Positions 31,482 to 38,690 of a stretch of DNA of 45,841 nt are shown in pieces. Under the pieces are notes generated by a model. It worked only from the letters and a program-made list of their open reading frames with translations. It did not search any database and was not told the origin of the DNA. The DNA is taken from the NCBI GenBank assembly GCA_002347965.1, contig DDYN01000049.1, forward strand, positions 1-45,841, written 5' to 3'. Numbering within the stretch: position 1 is the stretch's first letter; every line of letters begins with the position of its first letter. The DNA comes from UBA2233 sp002347965 [NCBI: Nitrospirae bacterium UBA2233] (GTDB taxonomy: Bacteria; UBA2233). Both the position numbers and the translations under genes were made by a program.

Positions 31482-32219
31482 TTAAGGCCCCTCAATCGCG
31501 GGCAACAGCATCTTGATGCGCCCGGCGTTCTCTATCGTAGGGGCGATCCCAGGCTCTCCGGGCTGCCAGCCGGCAGGCGTTACAAGCCCGGTATCCCGGA
31601 CAAATTGGAACGCCTGGACCTGGCGGTAGGTCTCGTCTAAGTTTCTGCCGACAGTGGCGTTTAGCACCTCGTAACCCCTGACGTAGAAATCAGGGTCGAT
31701 GATGAACCGCCCTCGGGTCGCTACTCCAGTGTTCGGATCGTACACTCCGTAGAGCTTGGCAATAACGTGCGTTTGGTCGGAAACCATGGGGAACGGGGGA
31801 AACTTACGGTTGGTTTTTTGCAGGGCGTCCGTGATCGCCGGGGAGGTTTCGACCCATACCTTGTGAGAGTGCAGGCTGTCCTCGCTTACCGCCACGGCCT
31901 TCACTCCTATATCTTCTAGCTTACTGTAACCCTCTATCACCCCGGCCACCTCCGTGGCACAAACATAGGTAAAATCCCCGGGGTAAAAGCAAAGAAGGAT
32001 CCACTTCCCCTTGAAATCGGAGAGTTTCACGCGCTTTACGCTCCCGTCGACGTAGGCCTCACCCTCGAAATTGGGTGCCAAGTGATCCACGATGATCGGG
32101 GACATGTCTTCCTGGGCGCTTTCATGCACGTTGTTTTCCGCCGCCCATCCGCTACCCGCGAAACAGGCAACAAGGAGAGCCAAAGAAAGCAGGCTTGCCT
32201 TAGCCGTACAGCCCATCAA
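31482..32219 (-). CDS. Exported peroxiredoxin (AhpC/Prx1-like) without resolving Cys
   Basis: 245 residues. An N-terminal export signal (LLSLALLVAC followed by FAGSGWAAE; LVAC at 16-19 also fits a lipobox) precedes a Prx domain with peroxidatic Cys87 in FYPGDFTYVCATEV, where the usual VCPTE Pro is Ala. The C-terminal position of the resolving cysteine (normally VCPA-W) reads VTPAGWQPG, so the Cys is Thr. A 1-Cys mechanism needing an external thiol is likely. It should reduce hydrogen peroxide in the periplasm or at the outer membrane. It lies 18 bases after mrp on the same strand. Confidence 0.88.
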   Translation of the reverse strand: MMGCTAKASLLSLALLVACFAGSGWAAENNVHESAQEDMSPIIVDHLAPNFEGEAYVDGSVKRVKLSDFKGKWILLCFYPGDFTYVCATEVAGVIEGYSKLEDIGVKAVAVSEDSLHSHKVWVETSPAITDALQKTNRKFPPFPMVSDQTHVIAKLYGVYDPNTGVATRGRFIIDPDFYVRGYEVLNATVGRNLDETYRQVQAFQFVRDTGLVTPAGWQPGEPGIAPTIENAGRIKMLLPAIEGP

Positions 32220-32237
32220 CGCACCCTCCCAAAGTTG

Positions 32238-33248
32238 TTAGTCGTTCTTTTTGAGAGCCTCTAAAAACGCTCGGCACATCTCTTGCATGGCATCCGAGTT
32301 GTACTTCTCGATTTCCCCTTGATCGCAAACGACAGAAAGCTCGGTATCTATCGGGATACGGGCCAATAGGGGGGCGCTTGCAAACTCGGTTAGATTAGAG
32401 GCGTTGCTCTTGCCGAATATTTCAAGCCTCTTACCGGAGCCTGGTTCGAGGTAATAGCTAAAATTCTCTATAAGTCCGAGTATGGGCACTCCCATCTTCT
32501 CCTTGACCATGCGTATGGCCTTCCTTACAACCATGGAGGCAAGCTCTTGAGGGCTGAAAACCATCACGACGCTGGATAGCGGCAACGATTGCGTCACGGT
32601 CAGGGGGGCATCGGACGTCCCCGGGGGAAGGTCAACAAGGAGGATATCCAGGTTACCCCAAAGCGTATCCTCCCAAAACTGGGTGATCGCCTTTCCGACC
32701 AACGGCCCCCTCCAGATTATCGGGTCATCCTCCCTTTCAAGCAAAAGGTTGGCCGACATGATGGGGATGTGCTCTTTTGCGGACGTCAGCGGTAAAAACC
32801 CGTCCTCGCCCGCCATGGGGCGGTTCTTGAGGCCAAAGATCTTGGGAATGCTAGGCCCTGTGATGTCCGCATCCAGAATGCCCACTCTAAGACCGCTTCG
32901 CGAGAGCCCCACGGCAAGCGTGCTGGTGACGGAGGACTTTCCCACCCCGCCCTTGCCCGACATCACCGCCACGACATGGGAAATCCTGTTAAGCTCTTTT
33001 GGCTTAGCAGCTCGAATATCGAGCTTAACCTCTTTATCGGGTGCGATCTTTTTTAGTGCATGCTCTAAGAAAACCTTGAACTCTTCTTGCGTGATCGGAA
33101 AAACGGACGGGAAAGAGAGGCTTATGGCGGCCTCCTTGCCGGAGTCTTCGATGGACTGAACGAGGTTCAGATCGCCCAGGCTTATCCCGGAGCCGGGGAA
33201 GGGGATGCTTCGAAGCCCCTCTAGTATGCCCCCTTGGGTTTCTTGCAT
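32238..33248 (-). CDS. mrp: Mrp/NBP35-family Fe-S carrier ATPase
   Basis: 336 residues from ATG at 33248, which has TAGGAG seven bases upstream; the frame extends nine codons to a TTG. N-terminal DUF59-like domain (LRSIPFPGSGISLGDLNLVQSI), then deviant Walker A VMSGKGGVGKSSVTSTL and DLPPGTSDAPLTV. The C-terminal cluster motif, normally CPHCG or CPxC, reads EPGSG here, so the bridging Fe-S cluster site is missing. Such proteins load or carry Fe-S clusters. A 12-bp palindrome lies 33-44 bases upstream. Confidence 0.9.
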   Translation of the reverse strand: MQETQGGILEGLRSIPFPGSGISLGDLNLVQSIEDSGKEAAISLSFPSVFPITQEEFKVFLEHALKKIAPDKEVKLDIRAAKPKELNRISHVVAVMSGKGGVGKSSVTSTLAVGLSRSGLRVGILDADITGPSIPKIFGLKNRPMAGEDGFLPLTSAKEHIPIMSANLLLEREDDPIIWRGPLVGKAITQFWEDTLWGNLDILLVDLPPGTSDAPLTVTQSLPLSSVVMVFSPQELASMVVRKAIRMVKEKMGVPILGLIENFSYYLEPGSGKRLEIFGKSNASNLTEFASAPLLARIPIDTELSVVCDQGEIEKYNSDAMQEMCRAFLEALKKND

Positions 33249-33280
33249 GCTTGCACTCCTAAAAGATTGGGTCAACTTAT

Positions 33281-33292
33281 AGGCATATGCCT
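33281..33292. promoter_or_regulatory. 12-bp perfect palindrome upstream of mrp
   Basis: AGGCATATGCCT is self-complementary and sits in the promoter-sized gap before mrp. It is a candidate operator. The GCATAT core also occurs in the promoter region of the MinD/NifX operon (45271-45276). Confidence 0.4.
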
Positions 33293-33424
33293 GTAATGAG
33301 ACTACACTATGATCATCCTGTCGATCAAGGGGGCGCTAAGCGGCAATAAGGCGCTTAAGGAAACGCACAGGCCATGCTGCAAAGAAGGGCGGGTTTGCGG
33401 ATTTGATGAGCGAGCGCTGGAACG

Positions 33425-33449
33425 AAAAAAAGCCTTTCTTTTAGGCTTT
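33425..33449 (-). terminator. Intrinsic terminator at the end of cbiO
   Basis: On the minus strand AAAGCC, nine bases, GGCTTT followed by four more T. The left arm overlaps the last codons of cbiO. The stem is short (6 bp) but the T-run is good. It closes the OMP-cbiMNQO operon. Confidence 0.6.
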
Positions 33450-34307
33450 CTTGAAGAGAATTTCGGGGGGGATGATTTCTAAAAGCCGCTCCCTGGCTTC
33501 TTTTACGGTCAAAGGGAGGCCTTCTATCGGGACGCCGTCTAAGTCTTTCATCTCCATCAGCAAAGAAGTGACGTAGGGGAGACGAAGGCCTGCCAGCTTG
33601 AGCATCTCATGGTTACAAAGCACATCCCTAGCCGACCCCTGGCACAAAACGGTCCCCAGATTTAACACACAGACCGTATCGGCGCACAAGGGCAGCAAAT
33701 CTATGGAGTGCGTAGCAAACACGATGCTTAAGCCCCCGTTACGGTTGAGCCGCTGGAGCAGCCGTACCATAAGCTCTTCGCCGGAGGGGTCCAAACCGGC
33801 TGTAGGCTCATCGAGGATGAGTACGGATGGGTTCATCGCCAGAACGCCGGCTATTGCGACACGCTTCTGCTCGCCGAAGCTAAGGTGGTGGATGGCGCGC
33901 TCGCGAAGGTGCAGGGCGCTTAAGGCCTCAAGGGCTTCCGATACACGCAGGTCAACGGTGTCAGGGTCAAGCCCCAGGTTTCTCGGCCCGAAGGCAACGT
34001 CCTCGCCGACCGTAGCGGCAAACAACTGGTCGCTGGGATTCTGAAATACGATCCCGAGCGTCTGGTAGAGCTTAAGCCTTGGGATACGCCCGAGCTTTTG
34101 CCCGAATATACGGACAGTTCCTTTTTGAGGCTTGGCAAGGCCACCGAGCACCTTGATCAGCGTCGTCTTTCCAGACCCGTTCGAGGCCAAAAGCGCCGTA
34201 AATTCGCCTTTTCGTAGGCAAAAATCAACCCCATGGAGCGCTCGGGTCCCGTCTGTATAAGAAAAAGAAAGCCCTTCGGCCTCTACGGCAAACCCCGGAT
34301 CAGCCAA
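33441..34307 (-). CDS. cbiO: ECF transporter ATPase CbiO (cobalt/nickel)
   Basis: 288 residues. ABC ATPase: Walker A ALLASNGSGKTTLIK, Q-loop region VFQNPSDQLFAATVGEDVAFGPRNLGL (the PSDQLF stretch is typical of CbiO/EcfA), signature LSFGEQKRVAIAGVLA, Walker B VLILDEPTAGLDP. With CbiM and CbiQ it energises Co2+ or Ni2+ uptake across the inner membrane. It overlaps cbiQ by 8 bases. Confidence 0.94.
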   Translation of the reverse strand: MADPGFAVEAEGLSFSYTDGTRALHGVDFCLRKGEFTALLASNGSGKTTLIKVLGGLAKPQKGTVRIFGQKLGRIPRLKLYQTLGIVFQNPSDQLFAATVGEDVAFGPRNLGLDPDTVDLRVSEALEALSALHLRERAIHHLSFGEQKRVAIAGVLAMNPSVLILDEPTAGLDPSGEELMVRLLQRLNRNGGLSIVFATHSIDLLPLCADTVCVLNLGTVLCQGSARDVLCNHEMLKLAGLRLPYVTSLLMEMKDLDGVPIEGLPLTVKEARERLLEIIPPEILFKKA

Positions 34308-35082
34308 AAACCCACCCTTCTGTCGCTAGATAAAGGCCAATCAACACCCCAAGGGAAAGCCCAAGGGTCCAGCCATCCTTCGGCGAGAGGGCGGGCATTG
34401 GCCCAAAGGGGGTATGGCCCTTATAACCCCTGGCCAGCATGGCCTCGTGCGTCCTCTGGGCCTGCTCGAGCGATTTAACGATCACGACCCCTGAAAGCAC
34501 CCCTAAGGAATTGAGCGATCTTTTAAGCCCACAGTAGCCAAGCCTTACCCTCTGGGCAGCCATGGCATCCGCCGCGCTTTCCAGTATAACAAAAATATAG
34601 CGGTACATCATCATGGCCACCTCGAGCCATCCTTTAGGAGCCTTAAAATAGGCAAGGGCATGAAAAATTTGGTGCGAGGGCGTTACGGAGCTTAGCAAGA
34701 CCATGATGCCGAAGCCCCCTAAAACGCGACACGCCAAATGCATCCCGCGTAAGACCCCCTCTTGCATGATGACGACACGCTGGCCGAAAAGCGGGAGCGA
34801 AAAAAGCGGCGTCCACCCGTAAAGCACGGCATGCAGTAAAAAAAGTATTAAGACAGTCCCGAGCGGTGCTAAAAAGCGCCCCAGCATGAATGCAACAGGA
34901 AGCCCAACAAGGAGCATCCCCATCAGCGCAAGGCTGAAAACCAAGGCAGGAAAGAGAACCCCTTGGCTCGATACAACGGCAAAAATCGCAACGAGCCCTA
35001 CAACGACCTTAACCCTGGGGTCCAAACGCCTCAGGGCGTTATCACGAAAGGTAAAGATGTCCGAAAAAAGCTCGAACGTCAA
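34300..35082 (-). CDS. cbiQ: ECF transporter transmembrane protein CbiQ
   Basis: 260 residues with about five hydrophobic segments (for example VVVGLVAIFAVVSSQG, LVFSLALMGMLLVGLP). Family motifs at the coupling helices: AAQRVRLGYCG and ARGYKGHTPF. N-terminal DNALRRLDPRVKVV is typical of CbiQ/EcfT. It links CbiM substrate binding to the CbiO ATPase. 13 bases after cbiN. Confidence 0.93.
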   Translation of the reverse strand: MTFELFSDIFTFRDNALRRLDPRVKVVVGLVAIFAVVSSQGVLFPALVFSLALMGMLLVGLPVAFMLGRFLAPLGTVLILFLLHAVLYGWTPLFSLPLFGQRVVIMQEGVLRGMHLACRVLGGFGIMVLLSSVTPSHQIFHALAYFKAPKGWLEVAMMMYRYIFVILESAADAMAAQRVRLGYCGLKRSLNSLGVLSGVVIVKSLEQAQRTHEAMLARGYKGHTPFGPMPALSPKDGWTLGLSLGVLIGLYLATEGWVFG

Positions 35083-35095
35083 ACCGTTTTAGCCC

Positions 35096-35377
35096 TTAAC
35101 CCCTTTGTTCTACGCCCTTGGGAGGGAAAAGCCCACGAAAACAGTACCCCCCAAAAAAACCGCCTATCGCCCCCGCACACAAAAAGAGAAAAAGGAGGAG
35201 ATCCCCCTTGTCGGTATTAATCAAGGGGTCTTTGGGGGGCCTTCCGGCCTCTACGGCTACTTTTTCGACAACGGTCTCATCAACGCCCGACCATTCTTCT
35301 TGAGAACCGCTCGTTACCAAAAAGAGCGCAAAAACAAGGGCAAGAACAGCCAGGCAGGCGAATGCTAGGCTTTTTAT
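35096..35377 (-). CDS. cbiN: CbiN-like small membrane component
   Basis: About 93 residues if it begins at the ATA codon 35375-35377, which overlaps the cbiM stop as ATAA and has GAGAAAGGGGG just upstream. The only in-frame ATG (35452) is 75 bases inside cbiM and has no comparable site. Two membrane helices (LAFACLAVLALVFALFLV and LLLFLFLCAGAIGGFFGGY) enclose WSGVDETVVEKVA, a loop like that in Desulfuromonas-type CbiN/PDGLE proteins. CbiN aids metal loading of CbiM. Confidence 0.75.
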   Translation of the reverse strand: MKSLAFACLAVLALVFALFLVTSGSQEEWSGVDETVVEKVAVEAGRPPKDPLINTDKGDLLLFLFLCAGAIGGFFGGYCFRGLFPPKGVEQRG

Positions 35378-36120
35378 GTCGCACCCCCTTTCTCGAAGAC
35401 GCCGAGCAGATCGAAGCGACGCGCCCTGACAAAGGCGTAGGCCATGGCACACAGAACCCCCTCGAGAATACCGAGCGGAACCTGAGTCGGCGCGAAGGCG
35501 AGCAGGATCGAAACGAACATCGGTCCAAAAGCACCGCTCCCCCCATGGAGGGCGCTAGAGAGCTCCAGGCTGGTAACGGCGTACGTGGCCCAGTCTGAAA
35601 GAAGCCCGGCCATGAACGCCGCGGCCATCCATCCAAACCCGACACGCACCATAAGCCAAAACACCCCGTAAGCGACGAAAGACCCGGCAACCCCCATAGA
35701 AAAGATATTCGCCCCGAGCGTACTCAACCCGCCATGGGCGAGGAACAGCGCCTGGAGGAGCAAAGCGATGCTGGAAACGACAACGCTTAAAGACGGCCCG
35801 ATAATAATCGCCGCAAGCCCGCTTCCCACAGGATGCGAACAGGAGCCGGCAACGGGGATGGGAATCGGCATGCATGAGATGATGAACACGGCTGAGCCTA
35901 CCAGCCCAACCATCGGGATCGCCTGGGATGATGACTCGGTAAGACGCCTAAGCCTGACTAGGCCCAGGTATAAAAACGGGACGGCCAGAACGAACCAAAA
36001 AAGCGCCCACTTTAAAGGAAGGATGCCCTCGGAGATGTGCATCGCAAACGAGACTCTGGGAAAGAAAACAAAGGCGCTTACGAAAAGAAAGAACCATAAA
36101 AGCTTGTTCTTGCCATTCAT
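35374..36120 (-). CDS. cbiM: Cobalt/nickel-binding S component CbiM
   Basis: 248 residues. A leader (LLWFFLFVSAFVFFPRVSFA) is followed by MHISEGILP: in CbiM/NikM the mature N-terminal Met-His coordinates the metal, so cleavage after SFA is expected. Further conserved parts: GSCSHPVGSGLAAIIIGP and LFLAHGGLSTLGANIFSMG. Multiple membrane helices. Co and Ni cannot be told apart from sequence alone. Confidence 0.94.
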   Translation of the reverse strand: MNGKNKLLWFFLFVSAFVFFPRVSFAMHISEGILPLKWALFWFVLAVPFLYLGLVRLRRLTESSSQAIPMVGLVGSAVFIISCMPIPIPVAGSCSHPVGSGLAAIIIGPSLSVVVSSIALLLQALFLAHGGLSTLGANIFSMGVAGSFVAYGVFWLMVRVGFGWMAAAFMAGLLSDWATYAVTSLELSSALHGGSGAFGPMFVSILLAFAPTQVPLGILEGVLCAMAYAFVRARRFDLLGVFEKGGAT

Positions 36121-36141
36121 GCGACATATCCTTGATTACGA

Positions 36142-37005
36142 TCAGAGTATGTTCGTTTGGAAGCTGTAAGTAACGCTCAGCAGTGCGCTCGTTTTCTTAT
36201 CCTCGCACCGGCCTGCAATGCCCTGCTGGGCACCAAGGCCGATGATCAAGTTCCATTTTTCTACGGGGCAGATGACCCCAGCCGTGACGGCAAGCACGTC
36301 CGAGTCGTGGTCTTTACGCATAAAACCATGCTCATAATTGAGCTCTATTTCCGGCTGGATACAATCGAACAAGGCATAACCGACGGCCGTGTTAACCCCC
36401 AACGACCCCCTGTCGTTTTCCCTGTGCTCGCCGAAGGCAAGGCTTCCGAACATGTCGATGTCCAAGACCCATCTTTCAAGAAAGCCCTTGGTAAGGACAA
36501 GCCCCGTGTTATAGCTCCAGAAACGATCGCCGGGGCCTAGGTGGCTTTCGGTTTCATAGCGGCCCGTTGGTGCCGTAAACCCGTTGAGCCAAGAAAGGTA
36601 AAGACCCTTCTCGTCGTCTTGAATAGCCCCCCATTTTAGGCCGAAGTCAAGGTTGGTAACCCCCCCTCCGTTGTCCGGGCTTGAATCGAGGTCTCTTAAG
36701 TCAGCATACCCTACGCTAAGCCAAGCGTCCAAATCTTGCGTAAAGCCAAAGGTCATAGCGGGCTCAATCCAGTGCTCGCCCAGCTCTTCCCTATGGAGTG
36801 TCTCCCAATCTTTTCCCCAGCTGCTAGTTGCGCGACTGAAGGTATAACCCAGGTTCATCTCGAGAACACCCTTGCCAACGGTAGGGGCATCCTCTGTGGC
36901 CAGCTTCTTAGATTCGGCTCCTAGCTCTGCATACCCAGCCTTTATGCTAAAACAAACCAGCATCAACCCCGCAAACAGTGGCCAACAGCCCTTGAGACGC
37001 TTCAA
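36142..37005 (-). CDS. Outer-membrane beta-barrel protein of the metal-uptake operon
   Basis: 287 residues from TTG at 37005, which follows GAGGGAGG by eight bases; the open frame begins further upstream but overlaps a terminator hairpin. Signal peptide (LFAGLMLVCFSIKAGYA). The mature part alternates aromatic and polar residues (VLEMNLGYTFSRATSSW, MTFGFTQDLDAWLSVGYA, LLSVTYSFQTNIL), as in the SphA/MetA-type transporter barrels, and ends with an aromatic-rich strand. First gene of the operon with cbiMNQO, so it may let Co/Ni or a chelate cross the outer membrane (inference). Confidence 0.8.
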   Translation of the reverse strand: MKRLKGCWPLFAGLMLVCFSIKAGYAELGAESKKLATEDAPTVGKGVLEMNLGYTFSRATSSWGKDWETLHREELGEHWIEPAMTFGFTQDLDAWLSVGYADLRDLDSSPDNGGGVTNLDFGLKWGAIQDDEKGLYLSWLNGFTAPTGRYETESHLGPGDRFWSYNTGLVLTKGFLERWVLDIDMFGSLAFGEHRENDRGSLGVNTAVGYALFDCIQPEIELNYEHGFMRKDHDSDVLAVTAGVICPVEKWNLIIGLGAQQGIAGRCEDKKTSALLSVTYSFQTNIL

Positions 37006-37053
37006 TATTGCTTCCTCCCTCTTATTGGGTATCGTGTTAGCCAAACACAAAGC

Positions 37054-37090
37054 AAAGCCCAGCGAAGCCGTATGCTTACCGCTGGGCTTT
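37054..37090 (-). terminator. Terminator after the small hydrophobic genes at 37.1-37.5 kb
   Basis: AAAGCCCAGCG (37054-37064) pairs with CGCTGGGCTTT (37080-37090), 11 bp perfect, loop 15. On the minus strand it is followed by GCTTTGTGTTTGG, moderately T-rich. It lies 26 bases after the stop of the gene at 37116 and before the outer-membrane protein gene, separating the two operons. Confidence 0.65.
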
Positions 37091-37115
37091 GCTGACCCCA
37101 CCCTAGCCTTTAGTC

Positions 37116-37292
37116 CTAGGCTAAGGGCGGTAGCCCAAGCGACCCCAGGATCGGGTTAAAAAGCCAAGGAGAATGCATCGCCGTCATAGAGAATGCCATG
37201 GGCCCACCGATGATCGGGATGGACTCCAAAAGGCCTTCCATAAGGTGGTGCATCTGGGCATGCATGTTCAGCATTCCTGCCAAAAGTTCCAT
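37116..37292 (-). CDS. Met/His-rich small hydrophobic protein C2
   Basis: 58 residues: MELLAGMLNMHAQMHHLMEG, then SIPIIGGPMAFSMTAM and LGSLGLPPLA at the end. Nine Met and four His give it a possible metal-binding character. The site AAGGAGGTTTAGCT is strong. Resembles the other short apolar proteins here (Gly/Leu/Pro composition). It lies between the methyltransferase/C1 genes and the Co/Ni operon, so a metal link is conceivable but unproven. Confidence 0.65.
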   Translation of the reverse strand: MELLAGMLNMHAQMHHLMEGLLESIPIIGGPMAFSMTAMHSPWLFNPILGSLGLPPLA

Positions 37293-37380
37293 AGCTAAAC
37301 CTCCTTCAGGTGATTATTAAAACAAAGGCGGATAATAATGTATTACTTTGTAACACGGGTTGCCTAAGCCCGTCAAGTCT

Positions 37381-37545
37381 CTAGGCAAGCGCGGGAGAAA
37401 CCACGGATATAAGCGGATTAAGGGCTCCAATCACGGTCAAGAAAAGCCCCAAAGGGTCAACCCCAAAAAGGTTCAGCATAGAAGAGCCAACCCACTGAGC
37501 CATGCTGGGAACCAGCGGAGCGATGCTACCCGAGAGCACCTCCAT
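37381..37545 (-). CDS. Small hydrophobic protein C1
   Basis: 54 residues: MEVLSGSIAPLVPSMAQWVG, then SSMLNLFGVDPLGLFLTVIG and ISVVSPALA. PLVPSMAQWVGS is similar to SLPPSIALWSGQ of the protein at 5682. The start overlaps the end of the methyltransferase gene by 20 bases, so translation is probably coupled; there is no strong site of its own. Unrecognised family. Confidence 0.58.
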   Translation of the reverse strand: MEVLSGSIAPLVPSMAQWVGSSMLNLFGVDPLGLFLTVIGALNPLISVVSPALA

Positions 37546-38188
37546 GGGTCTTGTATTGTTTCGTGGCGATGATTAGCTTGGAATCTCCAGACGGGGATGT
37601 TTCCTTGGTCACCCCTTCGAACGACGCAGAAAAACATGGCAATTCGTCTTTTAACGTATGCAGCCCCTTCAATCCTACAGTGAGCATCCTGATGGCAAAA
37701 AGAACCCTGAGGATGGGCTTTTTTGGTGTTTCGTGCTCCATGACGAAGAGCATGCCCCCAGGGCGCAGCACCCTTCTTGCCTCCTTGAGCATACTTGCCA
37801 TCTCGAGTGCATTCAGCTCGTAAAAAGCATGCGAGCAGGTTACGGCGTGGAACGTCTCAGGTTTAAATGGCAAGGCATTAGCAGCGGCCTGGACCAGAGC
37901 CACATTGCAAAGCCCAAGGCTTAAGGCCTTGGGCTTTGCGCGTCTTAGCATACCCCTGGAAAAATCGAGGCCGACGACTAGAGAGGCGTCCTTTCGGGCC
38001 TTCGCAAACGCAAGGGCCACCGCGCCCGTCCCCGTGCACAGGTCTAAGACAAGCCCCCCTTCCGGCACCTTAACCCTTGCCACAAGAAAGCCTCGAAGCC
38101 CTTCTTGCTTGTCCTTCGAGTGGAACCTCACAAAGGGGTCGTAAAAGCTGGAGAACGCATCGTAGTAAAGCCTCCTTAAAAAGCTCAC
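37526..38188 (-). CDS. Class I SAM-dependent methyltransferase (UbiE-like)
   Basis: 220 residues. Motif I LVLDLCTGTGAVALAFAKA, then VVGLDFSRGMLRRAK (motif II) and LPFKPETFHAVTCSHAFYEL (motif III), and RRVLRPGGMLFVMEHETP: a UbiE/MenG-type fold. The N-terminal FYDPFVRFHSKDKQEGLR is like small-molecule methyltransferases. Substrate unknown; it sits in the anaerobic MinD/NifX operon, 13 bases after trmO. Confidence 0.85.
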   Translation of the reverse strand: MSFLRRLYYDAFSSFYDPFVRFHSKDKQEGLRGFLVARVKVPEGGLVLDLCTGTGAVALAFAKARKDASLVVGLDFSRGMLRRAKPKALSLGLCNVALVQAAANALPFKPETFHAVTCSHAFYELNALEMASMLKEARRVLRPGGMLFVMEHETPKKPILRVLFAIRMLTVGLKGLHTLKDELPCFSASFEGVTKETSPSGDSKLIIATKQYKTHGGALG

Positions 38189-38201
38189 CCTTTAGAGCTC
38201 C

Positions 38202-38690
38202 TCACTCCCCAAAGCGCGCATCGGCCCTGTGGCGGGAGGTGTCTTCCATCGCACCTTCCATCCAGCCTAAGCGGGTGACCTCCCTGATATCGAACTTTGG
38301 TGCGTAGGGCTTGATGTCCAGTACGGGGGTCTTATCCAGCATGTCCAGCCCAACGACACGCAAGAGCCCGCCTTCCCTAGCCTTTAGCTCTACTACGGAA
38401 AGCCCGATTGGGTTGGGCCTCGAGGGCGCCCTCATGGCAAACACACCGACTGTGATATCCCTTAGAAATGGTGAGGCCTTGAGTTTGACTTCGGCGGCCC
38501 TGTCAAAAACGTACAAGACATAGATATGACTGAAGCCTTCGATACCCTCGAGCCCTTCTTGATAAGGCGCAAAGATTTCGATGGTGCCTGGGGTGTTATC
38601 AAAACTCGGCTGGATCGGGGTTCCCACCTTCTCTTTGTAAGGGCTATGGACGATGCCGATAGGACGGAACGTGACGGGCTCCAGGCTCAT
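38202..38690 (-). CDS. trmO: tRNA (N6-threonylcarbamoyladenosine37-N6)-methyltransferase TrmO
   Basis: 162 residues of the TsaA/UPF0066 family. RPIGIVHSPYKEKVGTPIQP, GIEGFSHIYVLYVFDRA, RAPSRPNPIGLSVVEL and MLDKTPVLDIKPYAP are all family landmarks. It methylates t6A37 of tRNA-Thr using SAM, though members in metal/molybdenum clusters of anaerobes are often present without tested function. ATGA overlap with the DUF364 gene. Confidence 0.9.
   Translation of the reverse strand: MSLEPVTFRPIGIVHSPYKEKVGTPIQPSFDNTPGTIEIFAPYQEGLEGIEGFSHIYVLYVFDRAAEVKLKASPFLRDITVGVFAMRAPSRPNPIGLSVVELKAREGGLLRVVGLDMLDKTPVLDIKPYAPKFDIREVTRLGWMEGAMEDTSRHRADARFGE

Noticed and set aside
31050-31640. A 196-codon plus-strand frame
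   Set aside because: It is antisense to the GH31 remnant and to the 3' end of the peroxiredoxin gene and has no recognisable domain.
37006-37115. Cobalamin or nickel riboswitch before the Co/Ni operon
   Set aside because: Only about 110 bases are available, taken up by a terminator hairpin; no B12-box-like or NiCo-like fold is visible.
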